Below are positions 44,100 to 54,096 of a stretch of DNA of 64,000 nucleotides, one piece after another; the first letter of the stretch is position 1; the number at the start of each line of letters is the position of its first letter. The stretch covers positions 4,663,614 to 4,727,613 of the forward strand of contig NZ_AP018290.1 of the NCBI RefSeq assembly GCF_002368415.1, in the 5' to 3' direction. This DNA comes from Calothrix sp. NIES-4105. Lineage in GTDB: Bacteria; Cyanobacteriota; Cyanobacteriia; Cyanobacteriales; Nostocaceae. The translations under genes were made by a program, and so were the position numbers. The notes beneath the pieces are model-generated. The model worked only from the letters and a program-made list of their open reading frames with translations. It was not told the origin of the DNA and made no database searches.

Positions 44100-46286
44100 T
44101 TACACTCTTGGAGGTAGCATTGCAATTGGGTTAACTGCGCCTTTACCTGCTATGTGAATTTCAAAGTGGCTGTGTGGACCAGTACTAAAGCCGGTGCTTC
44201 CCATTAGAGCGATGATGTCACCTTGCTTGACTTGTTGTCCTGCTTGAACCATGAGTTTGCTGTTGTGACCGTAACGAGTCATGCTACCGTCTGCATGGCG
44301 AACGTCTACGACATTGCCGTAACCACCGTTGTTCCAACCTGATTTTTCAATTACACCTGCTGCTGCTGCATAAATTGGTGTCCCAACTGAGTTCGCAACA
44401 TCAATACCACGGTGCATTCTACCCCAGCGCCAACCGTAGCCAGATGTTAAAACGCCTTTAGCAGGCCAGATGAAAGCTGTATTTCCAACTCCTGGCGCCC
44501 CACCTGGAGCAACTGGTGCTGGTGTGTTTTCATCTATTGGTCTGGGAAGATATCTATCAACCGCAGCCAAAGGTGGTAGTTGTGGACTTACTGTTACTCC
44601 TCGCATGTTACCTAGCGACTCGGAAGCATTAACAGTTGTTGGTACTGGTGGTACTGATAATTGATTGTTATTGCGCGCGTTGCGGGCAGACCATTCTGGG
44701 TTTAACGGCTGGGCACTATAATTTGGCACCCGAAGCGTTGGAACCGGAATGGGGATAGCTACAGTATTTGGTCTTACAGTAGGAACTGGAATTGCAATAT
44801 TATTAGTTCTTGTTGTTGGAACTCTTGGTACCGTTACAACATCAGGAGTATAGGTAGGAACTGGTACCGAGACGTTGTTCAAATTAGCTTGTGTCGGTAC
44901 TTGATTACCAGATTGTTGCGCGCGATATTTTTCGCGTAAGCGCTCAATTTCTGCTTGCAAACTGCGAAGACCACGGTCTTGCTTTTCTTGTTTGTTTCTC
45001 GCATTACGCTGTTGCATCTCGGCAAACACTTTAGGCGGTGTTTCACCACCTATACCGTTTGCTTGTGGATCAACAGGCGTAGAATCTGATGGAACAGAAG
45101 CTTGTATTGTTGCTACTGGTGTTGGAACTACTACTGGAGCTATTGTCGTATTGTTCGATGCAACGGCACCCAATTGTGCGGGTGTAGGGATAGCCACGTT
45201 ACTTGCTACCGATACCTGATTTGTTTTCGCTACCTGTGTAGCATTTATAGGAGCATTTGTTACAGGAATATTTAATTTCTGACTAATTTTTAGCTCGTTG
45301 GCGTTTTGAAGCCCATTCGCATTAACTATTTCGCTAACTGAAGTACCATTACTGCTTGCAATTTCAAACAGTGTATCTCCAGGTTTTACTTCATATACTT
45401 TTGATGCTCCGGGTACGATTCCTACCCTGTTAGGCATTTCTGCGACAGTAGGATTTTTTACTGTACTTGAATCTAAATTGTTTGTTGTTGCATATTGTGA
45501 CTGTTGAGTTACTTCAACTGTTGCATTTGCTTGCGGCAAAGATTTATTGTTCTCAACAGACCGCAATTTACTAAGACTATCTCTTAATCTGTCAGACTTT
45601 TGCTGTAGTCTATTAATCGCAAACTCTTGCTGTGCTTTGAGTTGGGCATTTGCATCCTCACTTGTGTTAAGTGATGATACTGTTTGTGGGCTTGTTGTTA
45701 ATTGGGCAACTGAGCTATTTGTGATGCCGTAGCTCGTTGGAACTGGTGCTGGTGCCTGAAGACGTGCTTGTACTCTAGCAATTGCACTCTGAATTTTCTG
45801 ACCTTTATTAGCTGTGTTTAGATCGGCAACAGAATTCGGCGTTTGGGCGGCTGTTTGGGTAAATGAAGCAGACACTTGCTCGCTTCTGCTTGCTACAGTT
45901 TGCCATTTAGCACCAAGCCCAGGCACTTGTGAAATTGCTGTTGGTTCTACTACAGGAACGGGATTCTCTGGCGCCGAAACATTAGAGACGGCTTGGCTTC
46001 CCATCTTCTGAGTGGTTGCTAATTTCACACCAGTGTCACCAGCAGCAGGAATGGCAGAAGCTGTATTTTGATTGCCTACAGGCTCTGCTGCTAGGGCTTG
46101 GTCGCTTTGCCGAGTCACGAAAAGGCTACTTGCTCCCATTGAGATTGCCAAGCCAATCATGGCAGCACTTGTCCGCGTGCGGCGGTTTATTTTTTGTAAT
46201 GGTAAATTCAAACTGTCCACCGTGGCATCCTCACTGGGGTTATTTTCTAAATTAGCCTTTACTTTACTTCTTAATGCTCGTTTCAA
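44100..46286 (-). CDS. LysM-domain M23 metallopeptidase (cell-wall hydrolase or activator)
   Basis: 728 aa. A basic N-terminus and a membrane segment at about residues 40-60 (TSAAMIGLAISMGASSLFVT) are followed by a long Gln/Thr/Pro-rich linker, one LysM at about 295-345 (YEVKPGDTLFEIASSNGTSV), a coiled coil (GLRSLQAEIERLREKYR), Val/Pro/Thr repeats, and a C-terminal peptidase M23 domain with zinc ligands in HRGIDVA and GPHSHFEIH. M23 proteins of this plan cleave peptide cross-links in the wall or activate amidases (NlpD/EnvC-like). The ligand His residues are present, so it is probably active. A terminator follows. Confidence 0.9.
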   Translation of the reverse strand: MKRALRSKVKANLENNPSEDATVDSLNLPLQKINRRTRTSAAMIGLAISMGASSLFVTRQSDQALAAEPVGNQNTASAIPAAGDTGVKLATTQKMGSQAVSNVSAPENPVPVVEPTAISQVPGLGAKWQTVASRSEQVSASFTQTAAQTPNSVADLNTANKGQKIQSAIARVQARLQAPAPVPTSYGITNSSVAQLTTSPQTVSSLNTSEDANAQLKAQQEFAINRLQQKSDRLRDSLSKLRSVENNKSLPQANATVEVTQQSQYATTNNLDSSTVKNPTVAEMPNRVGIVPGASKVYEVKPGDTLFEIASSNGTSVSEIVNANGLQNANELKISQKLNIPVTNAPINATQVAKTNQVSVASNVAIPTPAQLGAVASNNTTIAPVVVPTPVATIQASVPSDSTPVDPQANGIGGETPPKVFAEMQQRNARNKQEKQDRGLRSLQAEIERLREKYRAQQSGNQVPTQANLNNVSVPVPTYTPDVVTVPRVPTTRTNNIAIPVPTVRPNTVAIPIPVPTLRVPNYSAQPLNPEWSARNARNNNQLSVPPVPTTVNASESLGNMRGVTVSPQLPPLAAVDRYLPRPIDENTPAPVAPGGAPGVGNTAFIWPAKGVLTSGYGWRWGRMHRGIDVANSVGTPIYAAAAGVIEKSGWNNGGYGNVVDVRHADGSMTRYGHNSKLMVQAGQQVKQGDIIALMGSTGFSTGPHSHFEIHIAGKGAVNPIAMLPPRV

Positions 46287-47175
46287 AGACGACCTCCTAT
46301 GATCGCTAGCGCTTAACTGACCTCGATTTTTTTCAGTCGGACAATAGTCAATGATTTAGATCACTACGAACGATTGATCAAGATCACATTCACCAGAGAT
46401 ACTTACGCAAGATTAACCTGGTTCTCTGATTTAGACAAGTTCAGATTGATTCAAAAAAACTTAAATTTTGTTTTTACTTGTCTTATCACTCCTCACTACT
46501 CAACTTGTTTCCTCTTTACAGTTATCTCCTTATGTGCTGACCTTCAGGAAAATTCAGACCAACACCGAGGCAAACTTAAGGAAAGCAATCGAAAAAGCGA
46601 GAATATCTTTACAAACAGACAATGTATATGCCTTTGGGATTGATATCAGCCCTCTTCACTCTTCATGCACGCTCCTCACCTCCCAATACGAGAATGTACG
46701 TTGATTATTCCCTAAAAAACGACCGTTGTAACAGGGGAGGTCTTGTTTGTGTCGCAAGCAATCTCTGATTAGTCTTAATCGTTCAAATGCTTGATATGAC
46801 TACACCATACCTATTTTGTTCCCTTCTAATCAAGGATATTAATTTACAAAAATCTATGTTTAAACCTAGATTTTACCTCACCGAATCTATACAAATTTCT
46901 TATATAAACATACGGAGCTTTTTAAGTATAATCACTCAGGCATTTTTTGTGGCTATCGTATATTTACTACAGTTTAACAGCAATTACACTGAAATAAAGT
47001 TTATTTTTACCATAGCAATTACTGATTATATCGATATTTTCTTTGTGTATAGGTAATTATTTTGGTGTAGCAAGCGCGTGCAGAAGCGCAAGACGATCAT
47101 TTTTAATTTTACAAATAAAAATAAAAATACATATATTAACACTTGCGAAAAATTATAAAATATGCTTTGCGATGC
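46287..47175. other. Long intergenic region
   Basis: About 890 bp between the start of the M23 gene and the end of trmL. The frames within it look random (Phe/Ile/Leu-rich, no motif). The 5' leader of the M23 gene, including a GGAGGTCG ribosome site at about 46289-46296, lies here. No strong hairpin was found. Confidence 0.4.
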
Positions 47176-47637
47176 TTATGTTAAGTAACCCAACTGGCGC
47201 CGAGATTCAAACAAACCAACTGCAACGCTTACAGAAAGATTTAAACTACGAACTCCTGTAGTCGTCATCGGAATATAGAGCGTTTCATCACATTTATCAA
47301 TGACTTCAGGCGGTAAACCATTAGTTTCACTACCAAACAGCAACCAGTCGTCCTGTTTGTACTCGAAGCGGCAATAGTTATGTTTACCCCGTACTGTAAA
47401 GCAAAGAGTGCGACCGGAACGCTCTTTATGCACCAATTCAAAATCCGCTAATGTTGGGTGGTAATGCAATTTCACATATTCCCAGTAGTCTAACCCAGCC
47501 CGCTTTAAATAGCGGTCACTTAACTCAAAGCCCAGCGGACCAACTAGATGTAATTCAGTACCCGTTGCAGCGCACGTTCGGGCTATATTACCCGTGTTGG
47601 GAGGTATTAGCGGATTGATTAAAACAACTTGAGGCAT
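47176..47637 (-). CDS. trmL: tRNA (cytidine(34)-2'-O)-methyltransferase
   Basis: 153 aa SPOUT methyltransferase. Typical words are INPLIPPNTGNIARTCAATG (N-terminus), LLFGSETNGLPPEV (SAM-binding knot) and IPMTTTGVRSLNLSVSVAV (C-terminal knot with the conserved RSLNLS). It methylates the wobble ribose of tRNA-Leu. It is a complete single gene. Confidence 0.92.
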   Translation of the reverse strand: MPQVVLINPLIPPNTGNIARTCAATGTELHLVGPLGFELSDRYLKRAGLDYWEYVKLHYHPTLADFELVHKERSGRTLCFTVRGKHNYCRFEYKQDDWLLFGSETNGLPPEVIDKCDETLYIPMTTTGVRSLNLSVSVAVGLFESRRQLGYLT

Positions 47638-47906
47638 TGATGCTAGTTACTTCTATGTATTGAAATACACATTGTGTCGTTTATTGCCAATCTACCCGTA
47701 GGTAGAAGGCAAATGATAGTTTTTATTAATATTTGATAATCTAGCACGATTGATTAGAAATTTAAAACAGACAATAAGTGGATCATAAGAAACTTGACAT
47801 TCAGATAGCTTCTATGAATTATACCAGCTAAATATATTTTAGTTTATTAGTACTAAACAATAATATGGTACTAATTTGAAATTTTGAATTATTTCGCCTC
47901 GTTGAT

Positions 47907-47967
47907 GGTGCGTGAAAGCACTTTAATTTTTCGTTACATTGATAGACTGTAATAGCTTTCACGCACC
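47907..47967. repeat. Inverted repeat GGTGCGTGAAAGC / GCTTTCACGCACC
   Basis: Perfect 13-bp arms at 47907-47919 and 47955-47967 with a 35-bp AT-rich loop, just downstream of gshA. Possible terminator or small mobile repeat. Confidence 0.6.
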
Positions 47968-47972
47968 CTACG

Positions 47973-49124
47973 TTATTTATCGGCTCCTGTGGCGCCAACA
48001 GACGAGCAGATCTTATTTTCTAATTCAATTTCACGGTCGCGTACAACCGCAATAGCTTGAGTAAGACAAGAGCGAGTACTAACACCTACTGTGTGGAGTT
48101 GTAACCATTGCTGTGCTTCATTACCGGAGCGAAGAATTTTTTGAAGTGGCGAAAGAAAACAACTAAAACCGTGCTGCTTGGCAGTTAAAAAGGCGCCATC
48201 GTAAAGTTCGGCAATCCAATCACGAGCTGTTATTGTTCTGCCGTCCTGCCAATGTTGAAGTTTGGCATCCAGACTTGAGGTTGCAGCTGCAACTTCATTC
48301 GCTAAAGTAATATCAATTAATTCGTCGGGAGTAAACTGACTACTAACGAGAGGGTCTAGATTTGATTCGATTAGCTGGAGTAAACGCGCTTCGAGTAGGG
48401 CTGTAATTGAGAGTAAAGCAATTGGGTCTGTCACCAAATCGCAAATTCTAAGTTCTAAACGATTTAGGTCGTAAGGGCGCCTGTCTCCATTGGGACGTAC
48501 AGAAGACCATAAGTGTCGAACATTCTGCATTGTACCTGCCGCTAGCTGCTCAGAAACCCATTGAATATGATGAGCATGGCTTGTAAATAAAGGTACGCGG
48601 GCGGGCGTTTGTGGAAAAACTCCCCAACGAGTCGAGTGATATCCGGTTGCCTCTCCATCCAAAAACGGCGATGCAGCGCTAAGAGCTAAATATAAAGGAG
48701 CTTCAACTCGAATTAACCGACACGCGCGCATTAATATTTCAACATCACTAATACCAACGTTGATGTGAATGCTGGCAGTGACTACTTTAGTGCCGTATGT
48801 TTTTTCAATAAAGTCATGATATGCATTATTTGGGTCAGAACGGAAAAACTGATTATTTCCTCCCAACGACAAAGTGCTTCCCGGTATTATAGTATAATTA
48901 CCTAATTGATTTAAATATGACCGCAACTGCTGGCGAGGACGTAATAAACTACACAATAGTTGTGAATAACTTGATGATGGTGCGGTTGTATACTCAACGT
49001 TGCGACTATCTGGTTCACGGACAAACCCATCTAAAGATGTAACTATTTTGTCGGAGAGACCTACAACATCACCGTTTGGCGTTCCAGTATACATTTCAAC
49101 TTCAAAGCCCTTTAATAGCGCCAC
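47973..49124 (-). CDS. gshA: Glutamate-cysteine ligase, cyanobacterial type
   Basis: 383 aa. Makes gamma-glutamylcysteine, the first step of glutathione synthesis. It opens with KGFEVEMYTGTPNG and has EPDSRNVEYTTAPSS, ASIHINVGI and DLNRLELRICDLVTDP, which fit the GCS2-like family used by cyanobacteria. The start is GTG at 49124 with AGGAGATA upstream. Glutathione supports redox balance in photosynthetic cells. Confidence 0.88.
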   Translation of the reverse strand: MALLKGFEVEMYTGTPNGDVVGLSDKIVTSLDGFVREPDSRNVEYTTAPSSSYSQLLCSLLRPRQQLRSYLNQLGNYTIIPGSTLSLGGNNQFFRSDPNNAYHDFIEKTYGTKVVTASIHINVGISDVEILMRACRLIRVEAPLYLALSAASPFLDGEATGYHSTRWGVFPQTPARVPLFTSHAHHIQWVSEQLAAGTMQNVRHLWSSVRPNGDRRPYDLNRLELRICDLVTDPIALLSITALLEARLLQLIESNLDPLVSSQFTPDELIDITLANEVAAATSSLDAKLQHWQDGRTITARDWIAELYDGAFLTAKQHGFSCFLSPLQKILRSGNEAQQWLQLHTVGVSTRSCLTQAIAVVRDREIELENKICSSVGATGADK

Positions 49125-49271
49125 GAAAATATCTCCTAGTCTCTCCTTTACAACTAAATTGTATCGGACATTACGATTGGGCGCCTATGCATTTTGGGTG
49201 AAATAGAAGAATTCAGCAAACAGGTGGAGCGGAATGTTAGGTTTAAATGCTGCACAGAAGGTGTTGCGTTT

Positions 49272-50189
49272 TTAGATATGCTTGCTGCTCATGACTCCAG
49301 TTGCCGCGCGTATAACAAGAGAATGACGGTAAACCAGGTCTTTAAGGTTGTCAGCATAACCACCCCCAATAACGCAAGCAACTGGATAACCTCCAGCAAC
49401 ACAAGTAGTTAAAACTTGCATGTCACGTCTAAAAATTCCTGTATCAGTTAAAGCTAGCTTGCCGAGTTTGTCAGCAATATGAGGGTCAACACCTGCGTCG
49501 TACAATACAATATCTGGCTTAACCTGTGATAATAAATCAGGCAAGTATTTTGCTAAAGTTTGCAGGTAATCATCGTCTTCCATACCTATTGGTAGAGGAA
49601 CATCTAAATCACTTTTTTGCTTGGTACCAGGAAAGTTTACATCGCAATGCATCGAAAACGTGAAAACGCTGTCATCACCTTGAAATATAAATGCAGTTCC
49701 GTCTCCTTGATGTACGTCCAAATCTATTATCAGGACTTTTTGCACCAAATTTAATTTTTGCAAAACGCGCGTGGCAATGGCTAAATCATTGAAAATACAA
49801 AAGCCTGAACCGTAAGAAGGAAAAGCATGATGTGTTCCACCAGCAGTATTGCAAGCTAATCCATATTGTAAAGCTAAAGAAGCTGTTAGAATTGTACCGC
49901 CAACTGCTACACAGGTACGATTCGCCAATGCTGGACTCCACGGTAAACCAATTCGTCGCTGTGCTTTTGCGTCAAGAGTTCCCTGACAGTAAGCGTTGAC
50001 ATATGAGTTTGTATGAACTAGTTCGATTAACTCCTGCTGTGGAACTGTCGGTATATGAAACTGGTTATCATACGCAACACCATCTTTTAATAATAATTCG
50101 TAAAGTAACCAAAATTTTGCCATCGGAAAGCGATGACCCTCTGGTAATGGAGCCACATAATCAGGATGATAAACGATTGGCAAATCCAT
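49272..50189 (-). CDS. Histone-deacetylase-family (acetylpolyamine/acetoin-type) zinc hydrolase
   Basis: 305 aa. The HDAC fold with the active-site His pair in AGGTHHAFPSYGSGFCIFND, zinc ligands in LIIDLDVHQGDGTA and the later Asp in LYDAGVDPHIADKLG, and GGGY near the end. Bacterial members remove acetyl groups from small molecules or proteins; the substrate here is unknown. It is transcribed on the same strand as gshA, 148 bp upstream of it. Confidence 0.9.
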   Translation of the reverse strand: MDLPIVYHPDYVAPLPEGHRFPMAKFWLLYELLLKDGVAYDNQFHIPTVPQQELIELVHTNSYVNAYCQGTLDAKAQRRIGLPWSPALANRTCVAVGGTILTASLALQYGLACNTAGGTHHAFPSYGSGFCIFNDLAIATRVLQKLNLVQKVLIIDLDVHQGDGTAFIFQGDDSVFTFSMHCDVNFPGTKQKSDLDVPLPIGMEDDDYLQTLAKYLPDLLSQVKPDIVLYDAGVDPHIADKLGKLALTDTGIFRRDMQVLTTCVAGGYPVACVIGGGYADNLKDLVYRHSLVIRAATGVMSSKHI

Positions 50190-50241
50190 GAAAAGTGCGT
50201 TGTAATGTGAATGGCGCTTGAGAGACTTTTAAATTAATTAT

Positions 50242-50335
50242 CTTGTGGAATGGGCTTAAGATTGCGCCGTTCCTAACTTAAGGGCAAGGGCGGGCTTTTG
50301 ACACCCACCCCACAAGAAAATTGTGGGTGTTTTTT
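50242..50335 (+). ncRNA. Candidate attenuator or small RNA with alternative hairpins
   Basis: CTTGTGG at 50242-50248 can pair with CCACAAG at 50310-50316. The latter can instead pair with TTGTGGGTG at 50321-50329, giving a terminator hairpin followed by TTTTTTATTT. Two mutually exclusive pairings ending in a terminator suggest a regulated leader or an sRNA. It lies on the plus strand between a divergent gene and the mechanosensitive-channel gene. Confidence 0.4.
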
Positions 50336-50510
50336 ATTTGGAAGTCCCTAAGAGTATTGAAATTAAAATTTATAATGTTCTATATTTTACAGAAAAATCA
50401 AGCAATAATCGCGCTAATTTTCCCTTTTACGGTAATATTAACTTATATCGGCTGAGATTTGATACTGATAATTTTTGTGACTACTGCTATTGTAGGAAAT
50501 GGCTAGAGAT

Positions 50511-50590
50511 ATCTAAGACTAAGACGTAATGTCTAAGATTAAGACGTGATATCTAAGACTAAGACGTAATGTCTAAGATTAAGACGTGAT
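50511..50590 (+). repeat. Four 20-bp direct repeats (two perfect 40-bp units)
   Basis: Units atctaagactaagacgtaat and gtctaagattaagacgtgat alternate twice, without gaps. They lie 70 bp upstream of the channel gene, a position where iterated operator sites or a simple tandem duplication would both be reasonable. Confidence 0.85.
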
Positions 50591-50659
50591 ATATCCCTGC
50601 TCTTAAACCTCCGGTTTACACGTCTCTACTTTGTGTTGTTCTCGAAATTGAAATTGCTT

Positions 50660-51691
50660 ATGTTGCAAATGCAATTGATTGTACCGATATTATTTGTGTT
50701 TCTTGGCTTGGTCGCAGGAATAATTGGTGAAAATGTTATTTATAAGCGATTGAAAGATTTTGTAGGGAAGCGTCAAATACCTGGTAGCGAAATCATAATT
50801 AAGTCGCTGCATCGCATGACGTTGCTTTGGTTTGTAATTGCTGGTTGTTATGCAGCGATTTTAGCGTATCCTAGTTTTACCCCTGATATTAATAGTGCGC
50901 TGCAAAAAATTCTGACTATTGTTTTTTTGTATTCGGTTACTGTCGTTTTTGCTCGTTTGACTGCAGGGTTTGTCAATATCTATGTTCGCAGGTCAACACT
51001 TATATCGGCTTCGTTATTCGCTAATATTGCTAAAACTGCTGTTTTAGTGTTAGGTACTTTAATTTTACTTCAAACTGTAGGTATACAAATTACTCCTGTA
51101 ATTACTACTTTAGGAATAAGTGGTTTGGCTGTTGGTTTGGCGTTAAAAGATACTTTATAAAACTTCTTTTCAGGATTCTATTTGATTTTCTCTAAACAAA
51201 TCAGAACTGGTGATTATCTTAAAATTGATGGTGGACATGAAGGTTATGTCACAGATATTACGTGGAGAAATACAACGATTCAAGAATTGACTAATAATAT
51301 TATTATTGTGCCTAATTTAAAGTTAGCAACTGCTATTTTTACTAATTGTCATCTTCCTGTTAAAGAAATTAGTCTTACTGTTAATGTTGGTGTTGATTAT
51401 GAAAGTGATTTAGATTATGTTGAAGATGTTACAATTTATGTTGCTAAGGAAGTTATGCAGGAAGTGGCACCTGATTTAATGAAAAATGAACCTTTTATTA
51501 GGTACCAAAAGTTTGGGGATTTTAGTATAGATTTTACTGTTTATATTCGAGTGAATGAATTTTTTGACCAACGTATTGCACGACATCTTTTTATTAAAAA
51601 GCTACATAAAAAGTATCAGAAATAAGGCATTAAAATTCCTTCTCCTGCATACGAACTACATCTCCAAAAACATAATACAGAAAATATTTAG
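50660..51691 (+). pseudogene. MscS-type mechanosensitive channel with two in-frame stop codons
   Basis: One frame encodes three membrane helices and the MscS pore/beta domain (ITTLGISGLAVGLALKDTL, stop, NFFSGFYLIFSKQIRTGDYL, VTDITWRNTTIQEL, NNIIIVPN). The first TAA (51158-51160) interrupts the most conserved KDTL-NFF region. The second TAA (51623-51625) cuts the usual C-terminal tail, which continues as GIKIPSPAYELHLQK to 51691. No frameshift is needed anywhere. ATG 50660 or the TTG at 50633 could start it. Either a recent pseudogene or a product made by read-through. Confidence 0.82.
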
Positions 51692-51749
51692 CTCGTAGTA
51701 AGTACTTGATTACTTACATCTTTTTGTCATGAACGTACCGTTAAAATTC

Positions 51750-52355
51750 TTACAGCCAGTGCTTGGGATAAGTCCTCTCGGATGCCAAATTATTGAAAAC
51801 CACAGCGCAAAGTACCAAAATAATAGAACCTTCCAGGGCAGGTGTTAGCAGAAATTGCCAGGGAGCTTTTGTCATCATTACGACTAATGCAACTGCTCCC
51901 GAAGGCGGGTGTAGAGTTCCGGTGAACTGCATCATACCAATGGCTGTTGCCACTGCTAGTCCCATCGCCCAAGGTTCCGAACCGAAAATATGTAGAATAG
52001 TTAGGCTAACTAGAGCAGCTACAAAATTACCACCAATCACATTACGGGGTTGAGCCAAGGGACTATCAGGTACGCCAAAAATCAATACACTTGTGGCGCC
52101 AAACGGAGCCATAAGTAGAGGAGTATTGGTTTTCGCACTTAAGTAAGCTGTTGCTGCTATTGCTAAGAAACTACCGAACCAACTCCAAAAAATATGTCTG
52201 TGTGATGGTCTATTTATAGGACATGTTAAAGGACATGAATCCCAAGTCCCACGTATTTTGAACCAGTAATTTTTAAATTTCAAGCAAACGTTTTTGTAAT
52301 TCAATCTCAGCTGATAAGTGTAATTAATCCGCTCTTTAGGTGAATGTCCTTTCAT
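51750..52355 (-). CDS. HPP-family integral membrane protein
   Basis: 201 aa from ATG 52355. Four or five membrane helices, with the family words LLMAPFGATSVLIFGVPDSP, LAQPRNVIGGNFVAA and TGTLHPPSGAVAL (the HPP motif). A cyanobacterial member has been linked to nitrite transport across plastid or thylakoid membranes, so an anion-transport role is possible. The first about 50 residues are polar and unlike the rest. Confidence 0.88.
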   Translation of the reverse strand: MKGHSPKERINYTYQLRLNYKNVCLKFKNYWFKIRGTWDSCPLTCPINRPSHRHIFWSWFGSFLAIAATAYLSAKTNTPLLMAPFGATSVLIFGVPDSPLAQPRNVIGGNFVAALVSLTILHIFGSEPWAMGLAVATAIGMMQFTGTLHPPSGAVALVVMMTKAPWQFLLTPALEGSIILVLCAVVFNNLASERTYPKHWL

Positions 52356-52364
52356 AAGCTCCAC

Positions 52365-53222
52365 AAAAATAAATGAACAGCAACCTTAAAAAAATTAGCT
52401 GCACAATTCTGAAAAACGCCATCTCGAAAATATATGAATCAACAAACATAAGCTGTTCTAAGCTGATTAGCAAAAGCAATATGTCAAATTGATTTATAGG
52501 CTGAAGAAATCAACGCAAACTTTTAGAAATTTGACCTTGTATTGCTTAATGTCATGATTCTTTAACATTCTAACATCAAGCGCTCCTTTAAATTTTTAAA
52601 AAAGTTTGCAATACATATAAGAAAAAAGTATAACTATGATAAGATTTGCTTATCAAGTCCCATTAGTACAGCAAGTAGCGCGCGGTTGCTGTTAATGGCA
52701 ATTAGATTTCCGACAACTTTTACACAGGTAGGGAGTCTGAACCAGAATGATTATTAAAATCGAGAAGATCAGAATCATAGTGGCTTTTACGAAAATGGGA
52801 TTTTCACTTTTCACTCTAGGATTTAAGAATGCTATAAAAGTCAATTAGATAGGCGCCTTGCTAAACATGTAAAAATCTGCAAAATAGCACCAAAGATATC
52901 AGGAATAAAAAATCGAGATTCCCAATCTAACTAGAGATATTTATTTTCAAGAAGGTAAACCAAGTATTTGCAAAAAGATTAGCAACGGATGCAACGGATA
53001 ATGTATTTGTTAGAAACACTAACTTTCCATCTCAGAGAGTTCGTTTTTACACATTTGGTGATATAACATTAACTTAACTGTTTTTATGCGGCTATAAATG
53101 AATTTTTAGACAGATGCCTAGTCAAACATATATTTATAAAAAAGTTGCACCAATGCCAAGTAGAAAAAATAGAGATTCCCAACTTAGTTAGAGATATTTA
53201 CATTAAAGAAGGTTTGGATAAG
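52365..53222. other. Long intergenic region with a degenerate about 80-bp direct repeat
   Basis: About 860 bp without a convincing gene. Segments at about 52885-52962 and 53140-53219 share gagattccca and tagagatattta with similar flanks (caccaa before, aagaaggt after), about 258 bp apart, and look like a diverged duplication. Confidence 0.5.
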
Positions 53223-54005
53223 TTACACACGATGAGCATTTAAACGAGGCAGAAGTAAAATAATTAAAATCAAAAGTGCAATGGTGCCTGATATTGTTAC
53301 TGTTAGCAGCGCTAGATTACTCGAATGCTTGATTGCGATTGCTATTAATGCCCAAATTGTTACTCCAGTATAAGCAATATCTTGATATTTGGTAGCCATA
53401 ATAGATGCTAAACCAATAGCAATAAGTATCATGATAATTGTCCAAGTGGTTGGAGAAATTCCTCCGCCATTCCAACCTGAAGCGAAAATAGCACTGGCAA
53501 CGTTTACAATTGTAGCAACGCTTATCCAGCCAAGATAGATACTTATGGGAATGCGCGCGTACCATTTGTAACTACGAGTCATTGTGTTGGCTGAACTGAG
53601 TTGTAAAACGGCGCCGATTAGTGGTACCAAAATAAATAACATTGCGATAACCGATAGCGGGAACATTCGTAATAAAAATAAATATACCCATGCAATTTGA
53701 GCAATACTCGCAATAATTAAAAATAATCCGGCTTTACGTAGATACGAATTATTTCGCTGTGCAGGAAGAATTTGGTAGACTCCAAATGCGAATAAACCTA
53801 AATAAATAACTCCCCAAATTGCAAAAGCATAATTTGCCGGAATAATTAAAACATCTTTGAATACAGTATTAGATATTTCACCAATACTGAGTCCTCCTAT
53901 AGGATAAATATTTGACCAAACATTGACAACAAATGCAGCAATAATTGCTATAAGAGTTGCTAGTGGTAGGATGAATTGATTGGAATTAGAGTTAGATTGT
54001 TGCAT
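53223..54005 (-). CDS. TspO/MBR-related tryptophan-rich membrane protein
   Basis: 260 aa with about eight membrane helices. PANYAFAIWGVIYLGLFAFG and WVYLFLLRMFPLS are typical of the longer TspO-related family found in cyanobacteria. True TspO (about 160 aa) binds tetrapyrroles and responds to stress; these longer relatives are not characterised. It lies 91 bp downstream of the amidohydrolase gene on the same strand, so it might share a transcript. Confidence 0.75.
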   Translation of the reverse strand: MQQSNSNSNQFILPLATLIAIIAAFVVNVWSNIYPIGGLSIGEISNTVFKDVLIIPANYAFAIWGVIYLGLFAFGVYQILPAQRNNSYLRKAGLFLIIASIAQIAWVYLFLLRMFPLSVIAMLFILVPLIGAVLQLSSANTMTRSYKWYARIPISIYLGWISVATIVNVASAIFASGWNGGGISPTTWTIIMILIAIGLASIMATKYQDIAYTGVTIWALIAIAIKHSSNLALLTVTISGTIALLILIILLLPRLNAHRV

Positions 54006-54039
54006 GGATTTTGATGTGCATAGGTTTTGACAATTGTTA

Positions 54040-54075
54040 GGTTGGGTTGGGTTGGATTTTTTTACCCAACCTACA
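54040..54075. repeat. AGGTTGGG / CCCAACCT hairpin
   Basis: ttaggttgggttgggttgg followed by Ts and acccaacctac: a dispersed-repeat hairpin with a T-rich loop between the two minus-strand genes. Related words occur at 5440-5530. Confidence 0.6.
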
Positions 54076-54096
54076 ATTAAATTATAATTTAATTAG

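Noticed and set aside
46374-47261. Several plus-strand frames of 70-90 codons in the M23-trmL gap
   Set aside because: Random-looking Phe/Ile/Leu/Tyr-rich sequence, no ribosome sites, and one overlaps trmL antisense.
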